A stretch of 64,000 nt of DNA. Source: Methanoregula sp. UBA247. Lineage in GTDB: Archaea; Halobacteriota; Methanomicrobia; Methanomicrobiales; Methanospirillaceae. Location: contig DADR01000024.1 in the NCBI GenBank assembly GCA_002495055.1, positions 96,545 through 160,544 of the forward strand. Reading direction: 5' to 3'. Under the pieces are notes generated by a model. It saw only the letters and a program-made list of their open reading frames with translations. It ran no database searches and was not told where the DNA came from. Both the position numbers and the translations under genes were made by a program. Shown here in pieces: positions 42,546 to 51,829 of this stretch; position 1 is the first letter of the stretch, and each line of letters opens with the position of its first letter.

Positions 42546-42725
42546 ATGATGCAAAGGATCACGCTCCGGTTACCCGAACAGCAAATCAGTCTGCTTGAGC
42601 AGATGGTGGAAGCAGGGGAATTTCCCAATGTATCAGAAGCGGTCCGGGCAGCCGTCCGTGAACTTATTGAAAAGCGTTCAAATCGTGTTCTGAAGGATAT
42701 CGACCAGGTTTCATTCAAGGTATGA
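42546..42725 (+). CDS. Ribbon-helix-helix (CopG/MetJ-type) regulator
   Basis: 59 residues, MMQRITLRLPEQQISLLEQM, then a helix-loop-helix with FPNVSEAVRAAVRELIEKR. The first beta strand (RITLRLP) would enter the DNA major groove as a dimer. Located 10 bases before ftsZ and probably cotranscribed, so it likely controls ftsZ level and its own. The operator-like repeats just upstream support this. Confidence 0.85.
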   Translation: MMQRITLRLPEQQISLLEQMVEAGEFPNVSEAVRAAVRELIEKRSNRVLKDIDQVSFKV

Positions 42726-42735
42726 GAGGGTTAAT

Positions 42736-43902
42736 ATGCAGAGTATTATAAATGATGCGTTAAAAAACGCCGAACTTGAAAAAGAGCTGAACAAACAAAG
42801 TTCAGCCAATGTAGTGGAAGATGATTTTGTCGGACAACCAAGAATCGTTATTGTTGGTTGCGGGGGTGCTGGCAACAATACCGTGAACCGTATCCACCAT
42901 ATGGGTGTCTCCGGTGCGGAAACTATTGCCATCAACACAGATAAGCAGCACCTGGATATGATCCAGGCGGATAAACGCATACTCATCGGCAAGTCCCTCA
43001 CCAAAGGTCTCGGGGCTGGTGGATATCCCGATGTCGGCAAGCGCGCGGCCGAGATGGCACGTCCGACACTTGAAGCTGTTCTTGAATCGGCAGACCTGGT
43101 ATTCATCACAGCAGGTATGGGAGGAGGTACTGGTACCGGTTCCGCACCAGTCGTTGCATCGATCGCAAAGGAGCAGGGTGCAATTGTTGTCGGTATGGTA
43201 AGTTACCCGTTCCAGGTTGAAAAGGCCCGCCTTATCCGTGCTGAAGAAGGTCTTGAAGCTCTTGCATCCGCTTCAGATTCAGTCATTGTCCTGGATAATA
43301 ACCGTTTGAAGAATTTCGTACCGAACCTGCCGCTGGGTCAGGCATTTTCTGTAATGGATCAACTCATCGGTGAAACCGTTAAGGGTATTTCAGAGACAAT
43401 CACCGAACCATCACTCATCAACATCGACTACGCTGATGTGCGGGCAATTATGTCAAAAGGCGGAGTCGCTGTCATGCTTGTTGGTGAGAGCAAACAGCAG
43501 AACAAAGCAGAAAGTGTTGTTCGTGAGTGCCTGAGCAACCCGATGCTTGACATCGACTACCGTGGCGCTACCGGCAGCCTGATCCATATCACCGGAGGTA
43601 CTGATCTTACGCTCCAGGATGCAGAAGAAGTGGCAACTTCACTCACCTATGAGCTTGATCCTCACGCAGATGTAATCTGGGGTGCCCGTGTAAGGAACGA
43701 TATGGAAGGCAAGATTCGTGTACTCGCAATTATGACCGGTGTCAAGAGCGCGCAGATTCTTGGTACCCGCCAGTCCTATAAAACGATGATTGCAGATATC
43801 GAGCATAAACGATCGAACCCGAAAGCGGTTGAGATGCCCCAGAACCGAAGGAGCAGCAGGGACCAGCCAAGTGGCGGCGGTCCGATTGACTGGGTCGGTT
43901 AA
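42736..43902 (+). CDS. ftsZ: Cell division protein FtsZ
   Basis: Tubulin-like GTPase forming the division ring, 388 residues. GCGGAGNNTVNRIHHMG near the start, the tubulin signature GMGGGTGTGSAPVVA, NIDYADVRAIMSKGG (T7 loop region) and DPHADVIWGA are all present. A charged ~30-residue tail (EMPQNRRSSRDQPSGGG...) ends in DWVG. Gene order RHH-ftsZ; the other division factor SepF is not in this window. Confidence 0.98.
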   Translation: MQSIINDALKNAELEKELNKQSSANVVEDDFVGQPRIVIVGCGGAGNNTVNRIHHMGVSGAETIAINTDKQHLDMIQADKRILIGKSLTKGLGAGGYPDVGKRAAEMARPTLEAVLESADLVFITAGMGGGTGTGSAPVVASIAKEQGAIVVGMVSYPFQVEKARLIRAEEGLEALASASDSVIVLDNNRLKNFVPNLPLGQAFSVMDQLIGETVKGISETITEPSLINIDYADVRAIMSKGGVAVMLVGESKQQNKAESVVRECLSNPMLDIDYRGATGSLIHITGGTDLTLQDAEEVATSLTYELDPHADVIWGARVRNDMEGKIRVLAIMTGVKSAQILGTRQSYKTMIADIEHKRSNPKAVEMPQNRRSSRDQPSGGGPIDWVG

Positions 43903-44021
43903 TAGTACACAACGAAAAAATATCTTTAAACGTTCCAGATTAGCAGCCTCCTGAAATAATTCCGGGAATCGCTGGTTATCCGATCAAAGCCAGATCAGGT
44001 TGGTGAAATCGGATCAGTAAA

Positions 44022-44056
44022 AAGGAGTTAAGGGTACTCCTTAGGACAAACCCCTT
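44022..44056 (+). terminator. Hairpin and T-runs after ftsZ
   Basis: AAGGAGT (44022-44028) pairs with ACTCCTT (44036-44042), seven base pairs and a seven-base loop, then CCCCTTTTTG and a later run of seven T. About 120 bases after the ftsZ stop. Confidence 0.4.
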
Positions 44057-44468
44057 TTTGCATTGTTTTTTTATGAATTTCACGCTTAAGCTATTCATAG
44101 ATCTCTGCCAAACTATCACAGCCTCGGTAATTACGGCGAAACGCTTAATAATCCTCCCCACCTTTAAAATATAGAACATTCGGCCTATCCCTCGCTGGGA
44201 GAATGGGGACTACATCATGTGATCTGGTGTGTCCTGGTATCGGGAGTTGAACATCATGAACAGAGTGTTGAACAAAGACTTCGTTTCGGGGTCTTATCTG
44301 AATTCTGCGCTGGAATCCTTTTCTGATGTTTTTCTCTCTGCATCCTGCATGCAGAGTTGTACTAGGAGAAGTTCAAAAAGAGTCAATCTTTCACTCATTT
44401 TGGATTATTCTGTTTCCCGTATACAAATCTGCTTCCCATGCCGGGGAATCGATGAGGAGTGGTAACGC
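44057..44468. other. Intergenic region before the coiled-coil gene
   Basis: About 410 bp. A 78-codon frame (44229-44465) ends just before the next gene but lacks a good ribosome binding site and does not look like a protein. The coiled-coil gene has its own GAGGAG at 44454-44459. Confidence 0.35.
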
Positions 44469-45329
44469 ATGTTGAATGACCTGATGGAAAAACGAAAGAA
44501 GATACTCGCCGAGTCTGAAGAACATAAAAACCGACGTAACGAACTTAATTCCTCCGCAAGCAAGTTCGCCCGTGAACGCAACACACTCAACAACCAGACA
44601 CGGGAGTTCGTGGAAGAGGCACAAAAAAATAAAGATCTCCGGGATAAATATAACCAGGATGTCCTTGACTTAAAAGCGCAGCGTAATGATTTTAATGATA
44701 AGGCAAATGTTCTGTTTGAAGAGATCGAAGAGTTCAAAAAAGAGCATGGTACACTGAAGAACCGGGGAATCAAAGAACTCCAGAAGCAGATTGAGCACAT
44801 GGAGTACCGGCAGCAAACCGAAGTCTTCACCACGGATAAAGAACGCGAGCTGATTGAAAAAATTAAACAGATGATGGCACAGGTGCGGGGACAGGAAGCC
44901 GAGCTTGAGCAGAATAAGGAGATGCGCACTAAGATTACCGAGGCTCGTGATTTTCGGAAACTCGCATCTGACCTTCACGCGAAGGTGACAGAGTTTGCTG
45001 AACTAGCCCAGAAACACCATGATCTCATGGTTGAGTCTTACAGAAAAGCAGATAAGTCACGCGAAGCAGCGGATGCTGCACATAAGAGTTTTGTCGAGTC
45101 CCAGGAATCAGCGGATTCCGAACATAAGTTCTTTATTACCTGCCAGAAAGAACTTCGCGATTATGATAAGGTCATTTCCGGTCTTCGCAAGAAGACAAAG
45201 AAGGTAAAAGTAACAAAAGAACAAAAAGCGGTTCGAAAAGAGGCAGAGAGTCTCTTTAAGAATTTCAGGGCCGGAGAAAAACTCACAACTGATGATATAT
45301 TGCTCCTCCAGCGCTCAAAACTTATCTAA
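44469..45329 (+). CDS. Archaeal coiled-coil protein (COG1340-like)
   Basis: 286 residues, almost entirely charged helix: KRKKILAESEEHKNRRNELN to about residue 180 is a continuous coiled coil, and the C-terminal part (KRKTKKVKVTKEQ) is basic. This is the conserved archaeal coiled-coil family; suggested roles relate to chromosome organisation or cell structure, without direct proof. Strong GAGGAG before the ATG. Confidence 0.82.
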   Translation: MLNDLMEKRKKILAESEEHKNRRNELNSSASKFARERNTLNNQTREFVEEAQKNKDLRDKYNQDVLDLKAQRNDFNDKANVLFEEIEEFKKEHGTLKNRGIKELQKQIEHMEYRQQTEVFTTDKERELIEKIKQMMAQVRGQEAELEQNKEMRTKITEARDFRKLASDLHAKVTEFAELAQKHHDLMVESYRKADKSREAADAAHKSFVESQESADSEHKFFITCQKELRDYDKVISGLRKKTKKVKVTKEQKAVRKEAESLFKNFRAGEKLTTDDILLLQRSKLI

Positions 45330-45510
45330 TCCTTTTTTACCGTCAGTAATATTGTGGGTATCCTATTATTTGGTGTTTTGTAACAATTTGGACTGCCTAT
45401 TTACCTTTCACCGGGTCTTCCATCTCATTTTATAGGTTCATTTCGCCTTCTGTTAGATGATCTCGTAGTCTGTGGATGTAACTATATTCCATTGAAATTA
45501 AAACACCATT

Positions 45511-45768
45511 ATGTCTGATAATTATCCTCTGCGGTTTTCTGAGGCAATAGCATATTTACTCTGCATCGTAGTTTCAACCGCTATGATTTGGCTTCTTTTA
45601 TTATCAATCTTCGAACAGTGCGATCCGTGCACCAAAAAAATGGGGGAGTATGTATTTCTCCTGGCATTTTGTTTGATAATTGCTTATTCGAAGATCAGAC
45701 TTTTGTATATACTATTTCCGGCAAGAGTGGAAAAATGCCGTATTTGTTCATTAATTTCCAAAAAATAA
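45511..45768 (+). CDS. Small membrane protein (85 aa)
   Basis: Two or three hydrophobic segments (AIAYLLCIVVSTAMIWLLLLSIF; YVFLLAFCLIIAYSKIRLLYILF) and CDPC and CRIC pairs near the loops. No family recognised; no clear ribosome binding site. Confidence 0.5.
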   Translation: MSDNYPLRFSEAIAYLLCIVVSTAMIWLLLLSIFEQCDPCTKKMGEYVFLLAFCLIIAYSKIRLLYILFPARVEKCRICSLISKK

Positions 45769-45881
45769 GTGAAAGTTATTCACCATGCCATCCCCTAAAA
45801 GACCCAATCAAACGTGCAGAATTTGGGTTTATTGAAAAACAACTATCTTTTATTCCTTAAAATGTTTAAAAAGTGAATGAA

Positions 45882-46613
45882 TTATGGATATATTTTTAGA
45901 AGACCGGTTATATCAGGGAGTTCCAAGACTCGTTTTCCAGTATCTCCCTCAGTTGAGTAGCCATACATGGTAACCGTGTTGCACGATTCGGTATAGATGT
46001 CACTAAGACCTAAGGTATGTCCAATTTCATGGGTTGCTATATTTTGAAGATCCATAACTCCAGGATGTACCGTTGCATCACCCCAGACAAAGTCAGTATC
46101 AAATAAAATATCGCTTTCAACAGCAATTTTGGTTCCTCGGGTATATCACGTCCCAGTAACCGCTATTACTCCATCCTTTTGATAATTTCCATAGGATATG
46201 GAATTTATACCATCGCTATATCCACCCCACGGATATGTTCCGACACCGGGGGTTGTGAATAAATTCCCCTTTGTTGCAGAATCCCATGTTCCCATGGAAG
46301 TAGTTATTGCTTGAGTAAGGGCTCGGTCATTGGGAATAGTATATTGAATAAGGCTGGACCATTTCCATCCCGCTAATTTATAACAGGAAGCAGTCTTGGC
46401 AGGCGGTTTGCCCTGGTTTGGTCGTGTCGCGTAGTCAATATGAGTAACTTTAACAAGCCCTACATCTTTCCCGGTCCCATACTCAACAATCATTGTGGGC
46501 TTATTTCCATTATCTGCGTTGTCGTTTGCGAATACAGAATACGCTGCAACTGGTACGATACAACCCAGCATGAATACAACTATTCCGCATAGGATTATTT
46601 TTTCAATTCTCAT
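45882..46613 (-). pseudogene. Matrixin-type secreted metalloprotease, interrupted by one in-frame TGA
   Basis: The frame runs from ATG 46613 to TAA 45882-45884 (244 codons) with a single TGA at 46146-46148. Before it: signal peptide (MRIEKIILCGIVVFMLGC...) and a propeptide or N-terminal catalytic half. After it: YTRGTKIAVESD ... GDATVHPGVMD and the zinc site HEIGHTLGLSD, the matrixin (metzincin) motif HExxHxxGxxD, then a Met-turn (VTMYGYST). The TGA sits where relatives tend to have Trp (TGG). The rest of the frame is undamaged, so it is a recent nonsense mutation, a readthrough gene, or a sequencing error. Confidence 0.8.
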
Positions 46614-46913
46614 AAGGCACATCCCAAAATGCTAAAACACGTGATAAATCTCATTGAACAATAAAAAAGTATGTATTGCACCGATGCCTCGCGAAGGTCA
46701 TATTCGCGTTCTGTTGGCAGATCTCAAGGGAGGGGGTACTTCCCGTGTGGCAAGCGAGGAGAGGGATAGCCTACGTCACAATTATAAGGGTAATCTGCTA
46801 ATCATTTACCCAAGGTTCTCTCTTATGCGCGATCGAAAGGAGATTGCTAAACGGAGCCCGTATAAGAGAAATTGGTCTTTAAAGTTGCAGTGTGCGGGGA
46901 GTTTATACTAATA

Positions 46914-48041
46914 ATGTCTCTGGGTCGAACATTAGTACTAAGTGTTGATAGGGACGATGATATCGGGTGGAAAGCAAACATCGAAAGCCCGGCCATCGGT
47001 CGTGCAGCGTGTCTGAAAGCTGCAAATACTTTAGCTCTTGTCGATCCCGAAGATTCTGATGTCAATGCAATTTTTTCAGCAGTTAAAATTTTCGATGAAC
47101 TGACCGCAAATGGTGAAGAGACTGCTATTGCATTGGTTGCCGGAAATCATCTCCATATGATTGAAGGAGATCGCAGGATCGCAACTTCACTCGAGCAGGT
47201 AATTAATGAAACTCAGGCAACCAATTGTATTCTTGTTACGGATGGCGCGGAAGATGAGTACGTTATTCCCATCATACAGTCAAAAATTCCGGTTTCCAGC
47301 ATCCGCAGGGTAATCGTTAACCAGATGCCGAATCTTGAAGGTACCTATTATATTCTGAAAAAATTCCTCGATGACCCGAAAGTATCCCGCATGGTATTCA
47401 TCCCGCTCGGACTTGCAATGATGCTCTATGCCACTGCATATCTCCTCGATTACCCGGGTATTGCAACGATTATCGTGGTCGGTGTAATCGGATGTTATAT
47501 GCTCTATAAAGGATTCGGTTTTGATGAAATTGTGCATGGTATTATTGATGCTCTCCGCATCTCACTTTCACGAGGACGATTTTCATTTGTCACCTATACG
47601 ATAACGATCCTTCTTATTATTATTGGATTTACCCAGGGCTTCCTCCCCGTACTGATGTATTATTCGACAGATTTCGGAATAATCCATTATCTGATGTTGT
47701 TTATCTTTGGTGGGATAGGGTGGCTGATAGCGGCCGGGCTCGTCATGTCAATCGGTATTATTATCGATGTGTACATGAATGAGCGGGAAAACCTGGGCAA
47801 AGTAATTGTTTTTCCGTTTTTTATCACGGCAATTGGATTCATTCTTTATTGCGCAAGCCTCTCTATCCTGCCGGTGCAGGATATCCCGAATTTTCCTATC
47901 ACACCGGCCGGAGTAGCGGTCCAGGTGCTCTATTTTGCGATCTTTGGAATTATCTCCGCGATTATTGGTATGATCCTCCAGTTCTTTGTCAATAAGAAAA
48001 TTTCCGAACTTCGCGAGCAGGAAATTATTGAAGTCATGTAA
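46914..48041 (+). CDS. DUF373 family membrane protein
   Basis: 375 residues from ATG 46914 (MSLGRTLVLSVDRDDDIGWK). A soluble N-terminal domain of about 150 residues with acidic loops (SVDRDDDIG; LVTDGAEDEYV) precedes six or seven membrane helices (for example FIPLGLAMMLYATAYLL; TITILLIIIGFTQGFLPVLMY). DUF373 proteins are common in euryarchaea and of unknown function; the N-terminal fold looks nucleotide-binding-like. Confidence 0.85.
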   Translation: MSLGRTLVLSVDRDDDIGWKANIESPAIGRAACLKAANTLALVDPEDSDVNAIFSAVKIFDELTANGEETAIALVAGNHLHMIEGDRRIATSLEQVINETQATNCILVTDGAEDEYVIPIIQSKIPVSSIRRVIVNQMPNLEGTYYILKKFLDDPKVSRMVFIPLGLAMMLYATAYLLDYPGIATIIVVGVIGCYMLYKGFGFDEIVHGIIDALRISLSRGRFSFVTYTITILLIIIGFTQGFLPVLMYYSTDFGIIHYLMLFIFGGIGWLIAAGLVMSIGIIIDVYMNERENLGKVIVFPFFITAIGFILYCASLSILPVQDIPNFPITPAGVAVQVLYFAIFGIISAIIGMILQFFVNKKISELREQEIIEVM

Positions 48042-48281
48042 AAAAATCCTGTTTTTTTGTTTTTTTTGGCAGAAAAAGAAAAAAGCGGGGAGTGAGATAG
48101 AAAAATTGGTTGAGCTTTTTTGGTAAACCAGATGCGGAGGGACAGTCTGCGCAGATTTATAAAAAAAACAGGAGCAGTGTACCTTTTTTTATAAGAGGAT
48201 CTCAGCTCAAAACCGAGGGTGAAAAAAGCACACCATTATGGCACTGCAATCAGAAGAAAAAATGAGGAGGGGATTAAATGT

Positions 48282-48788
48282 TCACCGCGATCTTCTTTCC
48301 GAAATCTCATTCTTTTTTATATCGGAAGGTTCCTCACGGGCATTGGATGCAAAATATCCCATCCCACTGGGAAACTCCTTGGTCATCGTGAAGTTCCGGC
48401 TTACCTGGGGAGACCGGACGGAAAGCTTTGGAACCTCGACATTGAATGCGTGTGACGGGTACCAGTAAATCCCATCACCGTACGAGAACGCTGCATCTTC
48501 TACGGTAAAATCGGCACTGGAAAGATCGATTCGCTTTATGCGGGCGTTTTCATAATTGAGAATTTTCATTAATTTGTTCTTTAGATCCTGTTTACCCAGT
48601 AAAAAAAAGATAAAACGGGTGCCTTCATCGACCTTATAATTCACATGTATGATAGCACTCCCGTTGTCGAGTTGGATCTGGATATCCTTTACCGTGATAT
48701 AGCTGTAGCGATCTTCACTCGCAGCCATAACAGGAACTGCCGTACTGAGCGTGAGAAGGAACATCAGCACGACAATATAACATCGCAT
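48282..48788 (-). CDS. Secreted hypothetical protein
   Basis: 168 residues from ATG 48788 with signal peptide (MRCYIVVLMFLLTLSTAVPVMAA), then a beta-rich domain (YSYITVKDIQIQLDNGSAIIHVNY) and a basic C-terminus. Relatives occur in other Methanomicrobiales genomes as I judge by style, but I cannot name a family. Lies downstream of Alba on the same strand. Confidence 0.65.
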   Translation of the reverse strand: MRCYIVVLMFLLTLSTAVPVMAASEDRYSYITVKDIQIQLDNGSAIIHVNYKVDEGTRFIFFLLGKQDLKNKLMKILNYENARIKRIDLSSADFTVEDAAFSYGDGIYWYPSHAFNVEVPKLSVRSPQVSRNFTMTKEFPSGMGYFASNAREEPSDIKKNEISERRSR

Positions 48789-48893
48789 AGTTGAGTACAT
48801 TCGTGAATTCCATTTATATTTTTTTGGGTAAAAACAGATAATTATTTATGGTATTTCCTGTATCCGTACCTGAAATCCATTTTAAAAAAAGGA

Positions 48894-49175
48894 TTATTTG
48901 TGATAGACCAGAACAATTTCAATCGAAGACACATTCGTCTTTCCTGAATCGGTATCGATAATCTCGGTTGATGTAATAATCTCTTTCTTTGTCACACCTT
49001 CCAAGAACCGATTGAGTGCAATCTCTACGGTATCCACCGCACGGGAAATTGCCTTGCCTCTTGCCTTAATTGCCACCTCTTCTGCGCCATTGTTAAACTG
49101 CGTAATGACAGCCAGTACATAGTTCATTACCGGCTTATTGCCTACGAATACTGTGTTCTCTCTTGGCTGCTGCAT
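48894..49175 (-). CDS. albA: DNA/RNA-binding protein Alba
   Basis: Archaeal chromatin and RNA-binding protein, 93 residues, dimeric. NTVFVGNKPVMNYVLAVITQ, then KARGKAISRAVDTVEI is the conserved nucleic-acid-binding loop and helix. Follows asd by 13 bases at the end of the lysine-synthesis block. Confidence 0.96.
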   Translation of the reverse strand: MQQPRENTVFVGNKPVMNYVLAVITQFNNGAEEVAIKARGKAISRAVDTVEIALNRFLEGVTKKEIITSTEIIDTDSGKTNVSSIEIVLVYHK

Positions 49176-49188
49176 CGTAAATCTCCTT

Positions 49189-50208
49189 TTAGAGATATTT
49201 CTTCTTGGTAATCAGTTCTGCATTCAGTACACTTGCACCCGCGGCACCGCGAATAGTATTATGCCCCATAGCAACAAAGCGTATCCCTTCCCGGAGCCTG
49301 CCTACAGATACGGTCATTCCTTTGCCCCGCATCCGGTCCAGACGAGGTTGCGGTCGGTCCTTTTCTTCGTCAAAGAAGTGGACGGATTCTTCAGGTTGGG
49401 TCGGAAGGCCTTTAATCGGGGGTTTATAATCGTAAAAAGCCCTCTTTAGTTCTTCCACGGGTTCTTTAATATCGACCCATACTGCCATAGTATGACCATC
49501 GATCACGGGAACCCGGTGACAGCTTGCACTTACTTTAAATGCAGCATTCGCGATCTTGTTGCCCTTCAGTGACCCCATTATCTTGAGCGTTTCGGTCTCC
49601 ATTTTCTCTTCTTCCTGACCTATATAAGGGACGACATTGTCATAGATTGTCATCGCTGCAACCCCGGCAAACCCGGCGCCTGATATTGCCTGCATCGTTG
49701 CGACCCTGATATCAGAAAATTTGAATTTTTTCAAAGGGGCAAGGGCGGTCACCATTACAATCGTGGAACAGTTGGGATTGGTCACGATAAATCCGTCCCT
49801 TCCGGAATCACGCTGGACATCAATAAGGCCAAGATGCTCAGGGTTTACTTCCGGTACAACAAGTGGTATGTCGGGCTCCATGCGATGGGAACTCGCATTG
49901 CTGCAGACTGCAATCCCTGCATCAGCAAATTCATTTTCGACATGAGCTGCAATCTCTGCAGGAAGAGCAGAAAAGACTAAATCAACACCCTTCATCGCTT
50001 TGGGTGATGTGGATGTAACTTTAATTTTTCCAATCTTTTCAGGAAATGGCGTGTCAAGACGCCAGTTCACAATCTTCCCGTAAGGCTGTCCCGCACTGCG
50101 ATCAGAAGCGGCAAGCATCGAAAGATTGAACCACGGATGATCCGCTAATAGTTCAACAAATCGCTGACCAACCGCACCCGTAGCTCCGAGCACTCCAACA
50201 TTGATCAT
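49189..50208 (-). CDS. asd: Aspartate-semialdehyde dehydrogenase
   Basis: NADP-dependent reduction of aspartyl phosphate to the semialdehyde, for Lys, Met and Thr. 339 residues; GVLGATGAVGQRFVELL (NADP site), the catalytic Cys in TNPNCSTIVMV, and SCHRVPVIDGHTMAVWV. Archaeal/fungal-type enzyme. Part of the dapA-dapB-ferredoxin-asd operon. Confidence 0.97.
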   Translation of the reverse strand: MINVGVLGATGAVGQRFVELLADHPWFNLSMLAASDRSAGQPYGKIVNWRLDTPFPEKIGKIKVTSTSPKAMKGVDLVFSALPAEIAAHVENEFADAGIAVCSNASSHRMEPDIPLVVPEVNPEHLGLIDVQRDSGRDGFIVTNPNCSTIVMVTALAPLKKFKFSDIRVATMQAISGAGFAGVAAMTIYDNVVPYIGQEEEKMETETLKIMGSLKGNKIANAAFKVSASCHRVPVIDGHTMAVWVDIKEPVEELKRAFYDYKPPIKGLPTQPEESVHFFDEEKDRPQPRLDRMRGKGMTVSVGRLREGIRFVAMGHNTIRGAAGASVLNAELITKKKYL

Positions 50209-50473
50209 GTGTGTCAGGTCCTGTATGTACTATGTCCCGTTGAAATCTGGCGGGTTATTAAATCCCATTTCACCTGTGATGATAAAAACGTTGTTTTTTA
50301 CATTTTCATGCTCATCGTAATTAATATCGGTATCAGGAAAATTAATAATCCGGAACTATTGTTTAAAACTCACAAGCAACGACATACTCAGGATATTTAT
50401 ATTAAATAGGGGGGCGGTAATTACCAGGATATCCCCCAAAAAGTCTGAAAAAAAAGGTATTCTTGACCCAGCT

Positions 50474-50647
50474 TTATTCCATATGAATAGCTTCTGAGGG
50501 GCAGACATCGACACAGGTTTCACAATCCACGCACATGTCCTTATCGACTTTTGCTTTTTCGTTCTCGAGTGTGATTGCCGACGCCGGGCACTCACTGACA
50601 CAGGTTTCACAGCCGGTGCATTTATCTTTGTCTACTACTGCTACCAT
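50474..50647 (-). CDS. 2[4Fe-4S] ferredoxin (second tandem copy)
   Basis: 57 residues, bacterial-type ferredoxin. Two CxxCxxCxxxCP motifs: CTGCETCVSECP and CVDCETCVDVCP, enough for two low-potential [4Fe-4S] clusters. ATG start at 50647. About 70% identical by eye to the copy directly upstream; very likely a recent tandem duplication. Confidence 0.95.
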   Translation of the reverse strand: MVAVVDKDKCTGCETCVSECPASAITLENEKAKVDKDMCVDCETCVDVCPSEAIHME

Positions 50648-50653
50648 GGCCGT

Positions 50654-50827
50654 TTACTCCACGAGTATTGCCTCAGAAGGGCAGAGGTCAACGCAGGTCT
50701 GGCAGTCTATGCACAGATCCTTGTCCACCTTGGCTTTCTCGTTCTCTATTGCGATTGCCGTGGTGGGACAATCACCCACGCATGTTTCGCATCCGGTACA
50801 TTTATTGGTGTCAACGATTGCAACCAA
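50654..50827 (-). CDS. 2[4Fe-4S] ferredoxin (first tandem copy)
   Basis: 57 residues with CTGCETCVGDCP and CIDCQTCVDLCP. The start is a TTG at 50827: GGAG lies eight bases before it, and the resulting MVAIVDTNKC aligns exactly with MVAVVDKDKC of the second copy. Stop and next start are six bases apart. Possible electron donor in the lysine operon or to unrelated oxidoreductases. Confidence 0.93.
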   Translation of the reverse strand: MVAIVDTNKCTGCETCVGDCPTTAIAIENEKAKVDKDLCIDCQTCVDLCPSEAILVE

Positions 50828-51056
50828 CTTGTTCACTCCATCGTATATGTTAAGCAAAAGATAAAAAATAGGTTTCGCTATTACTCTTCAATCAATTACC
50901 GGTATATTTGGCATTTTTTTGTTTTTTCCGGTATACTGCGAACAATTGGCAGGAATATAATTTCAAATTATCAAAGTTGTGATGTGAAACCGGAACAAAT
51001 TTTTAAAAAAAAACTGAAGCGGACCAAAATCCGGTTTCGGAATGATAAAAAAAATA

Positions 51057-51821
51057 TTATTTTCCAAGGTTCAGCACATCGCTCATACCATAAATACCGG
51101 GTTTTTTACCAACAACCCAGCGTGCTGCATGGAGAGCACCGGTCGCAAAAACTGACCGGTCATATGCCCTGTGGGAGAGTTCGATGGTTTCAAAATTCTT
51201 TGAAAACATCACCTTGTGGTCTCCTACTATATCACCACCTCGTATGACATGTACTCCTATCTCATCTGAGCGTTCCATCATACCCTCCCGGCCGTATACC
51301 TTTTTTCGAAAACCCGCTTCCTGGTCAAGAATCTGCAGAATTGTTTTTGCAGTGCCACTTGGTGCATCCTTTTTGTTCCGGTGATGGGCTTCGATCACTT
51401 CAATATCATAATCTTTCAGGAGCTTGCCGGCATCCCGCAGGAGCTGCCAGAATATATTGACACCCAGTGAAAAGTTGCTGGAGATGACAGCCGCAACATT
51501 CCCCTGAATTGCCTGTTCCATCTCTGCCCGCTGTTCGTTCGTAAATCCTGTAGTGCCCACGACCAGTGCTACCTTGTTACGGGCAGCCATTTTTACATTC
51601 CCTACCGCAGCCTGCGCGATGGTAAAATCGATAAGTACATCAGGCTTTGTGCTCTGGAGGAGATTTTCAGCATTTTTCGATTCAACGATATCGACTCCGA
51701 AAAATGAACCAGGTTTAAGGTTGATACCACCAACCAGCTCAAGATCCGAAGATTCGCTGACCATGCGGCCAATGGTCTGACCCATACGGCCGGAGGCGCC
51801 ACATACAGCCACTTTTAGCAT
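51057..51821 (-). CDS. dapB: 4-hydroxy-tetrahydrodipicolinate reductase
   Basis: NAD(P)H-dependent second step of the diaminopimelate branch, 254 residues. VAVCGASGRMGQTIGRMV (Rossmann), TTGFTNEQR, and the substrate motif EAHHRNKKDAPSGTA are diagnostic. Eight bases after dapA. Confidence 0.97.
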   Translation of the reverse strand: MLKVAVCGASGRMGQTIGRMVSESSDLELVGGINLKPGSFFGVDIVESKNAENLLQSTKPDVLIDFTIAQAAVGNVKMAARNKVALVVGTTGFTNEQRAEMEQAIQGNVAAVISSNFSLGVNIFWQLLRDAGKLLKDYDIEVIEAHHRNKKDAPSGTAKTILQILDQEAGFRKKVYGREGMMERSDEIGVHVIRGGDIVGDHKVMFSKNFETIELSHRAYDRSVFATGALHAARWVVGKKPGIYGMSDVLNLGK

Positions 51822-51829
51822 GCGTTACT

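Noticed and set aside
44229..44465. 78-codon frame before the coiled-coil gene
   Set aside because: No ribosome binding site and odd composition; the downstream gene has its own GAGGAG.
46146..46148. TGA as selenocysteine codon in the matrixin gene
   Set aside because: Known selenocysteine use in methanogens is confined to Methanococcales and Methanopyrus, no SECIS-like structure was recognised, and the position fits Trp.
46654..46911. 85-codon frame before the DUF373 gene
   Set aside because: No convincing start signal or family; possibly an untranslated leader. I found no known RNA structure there either.
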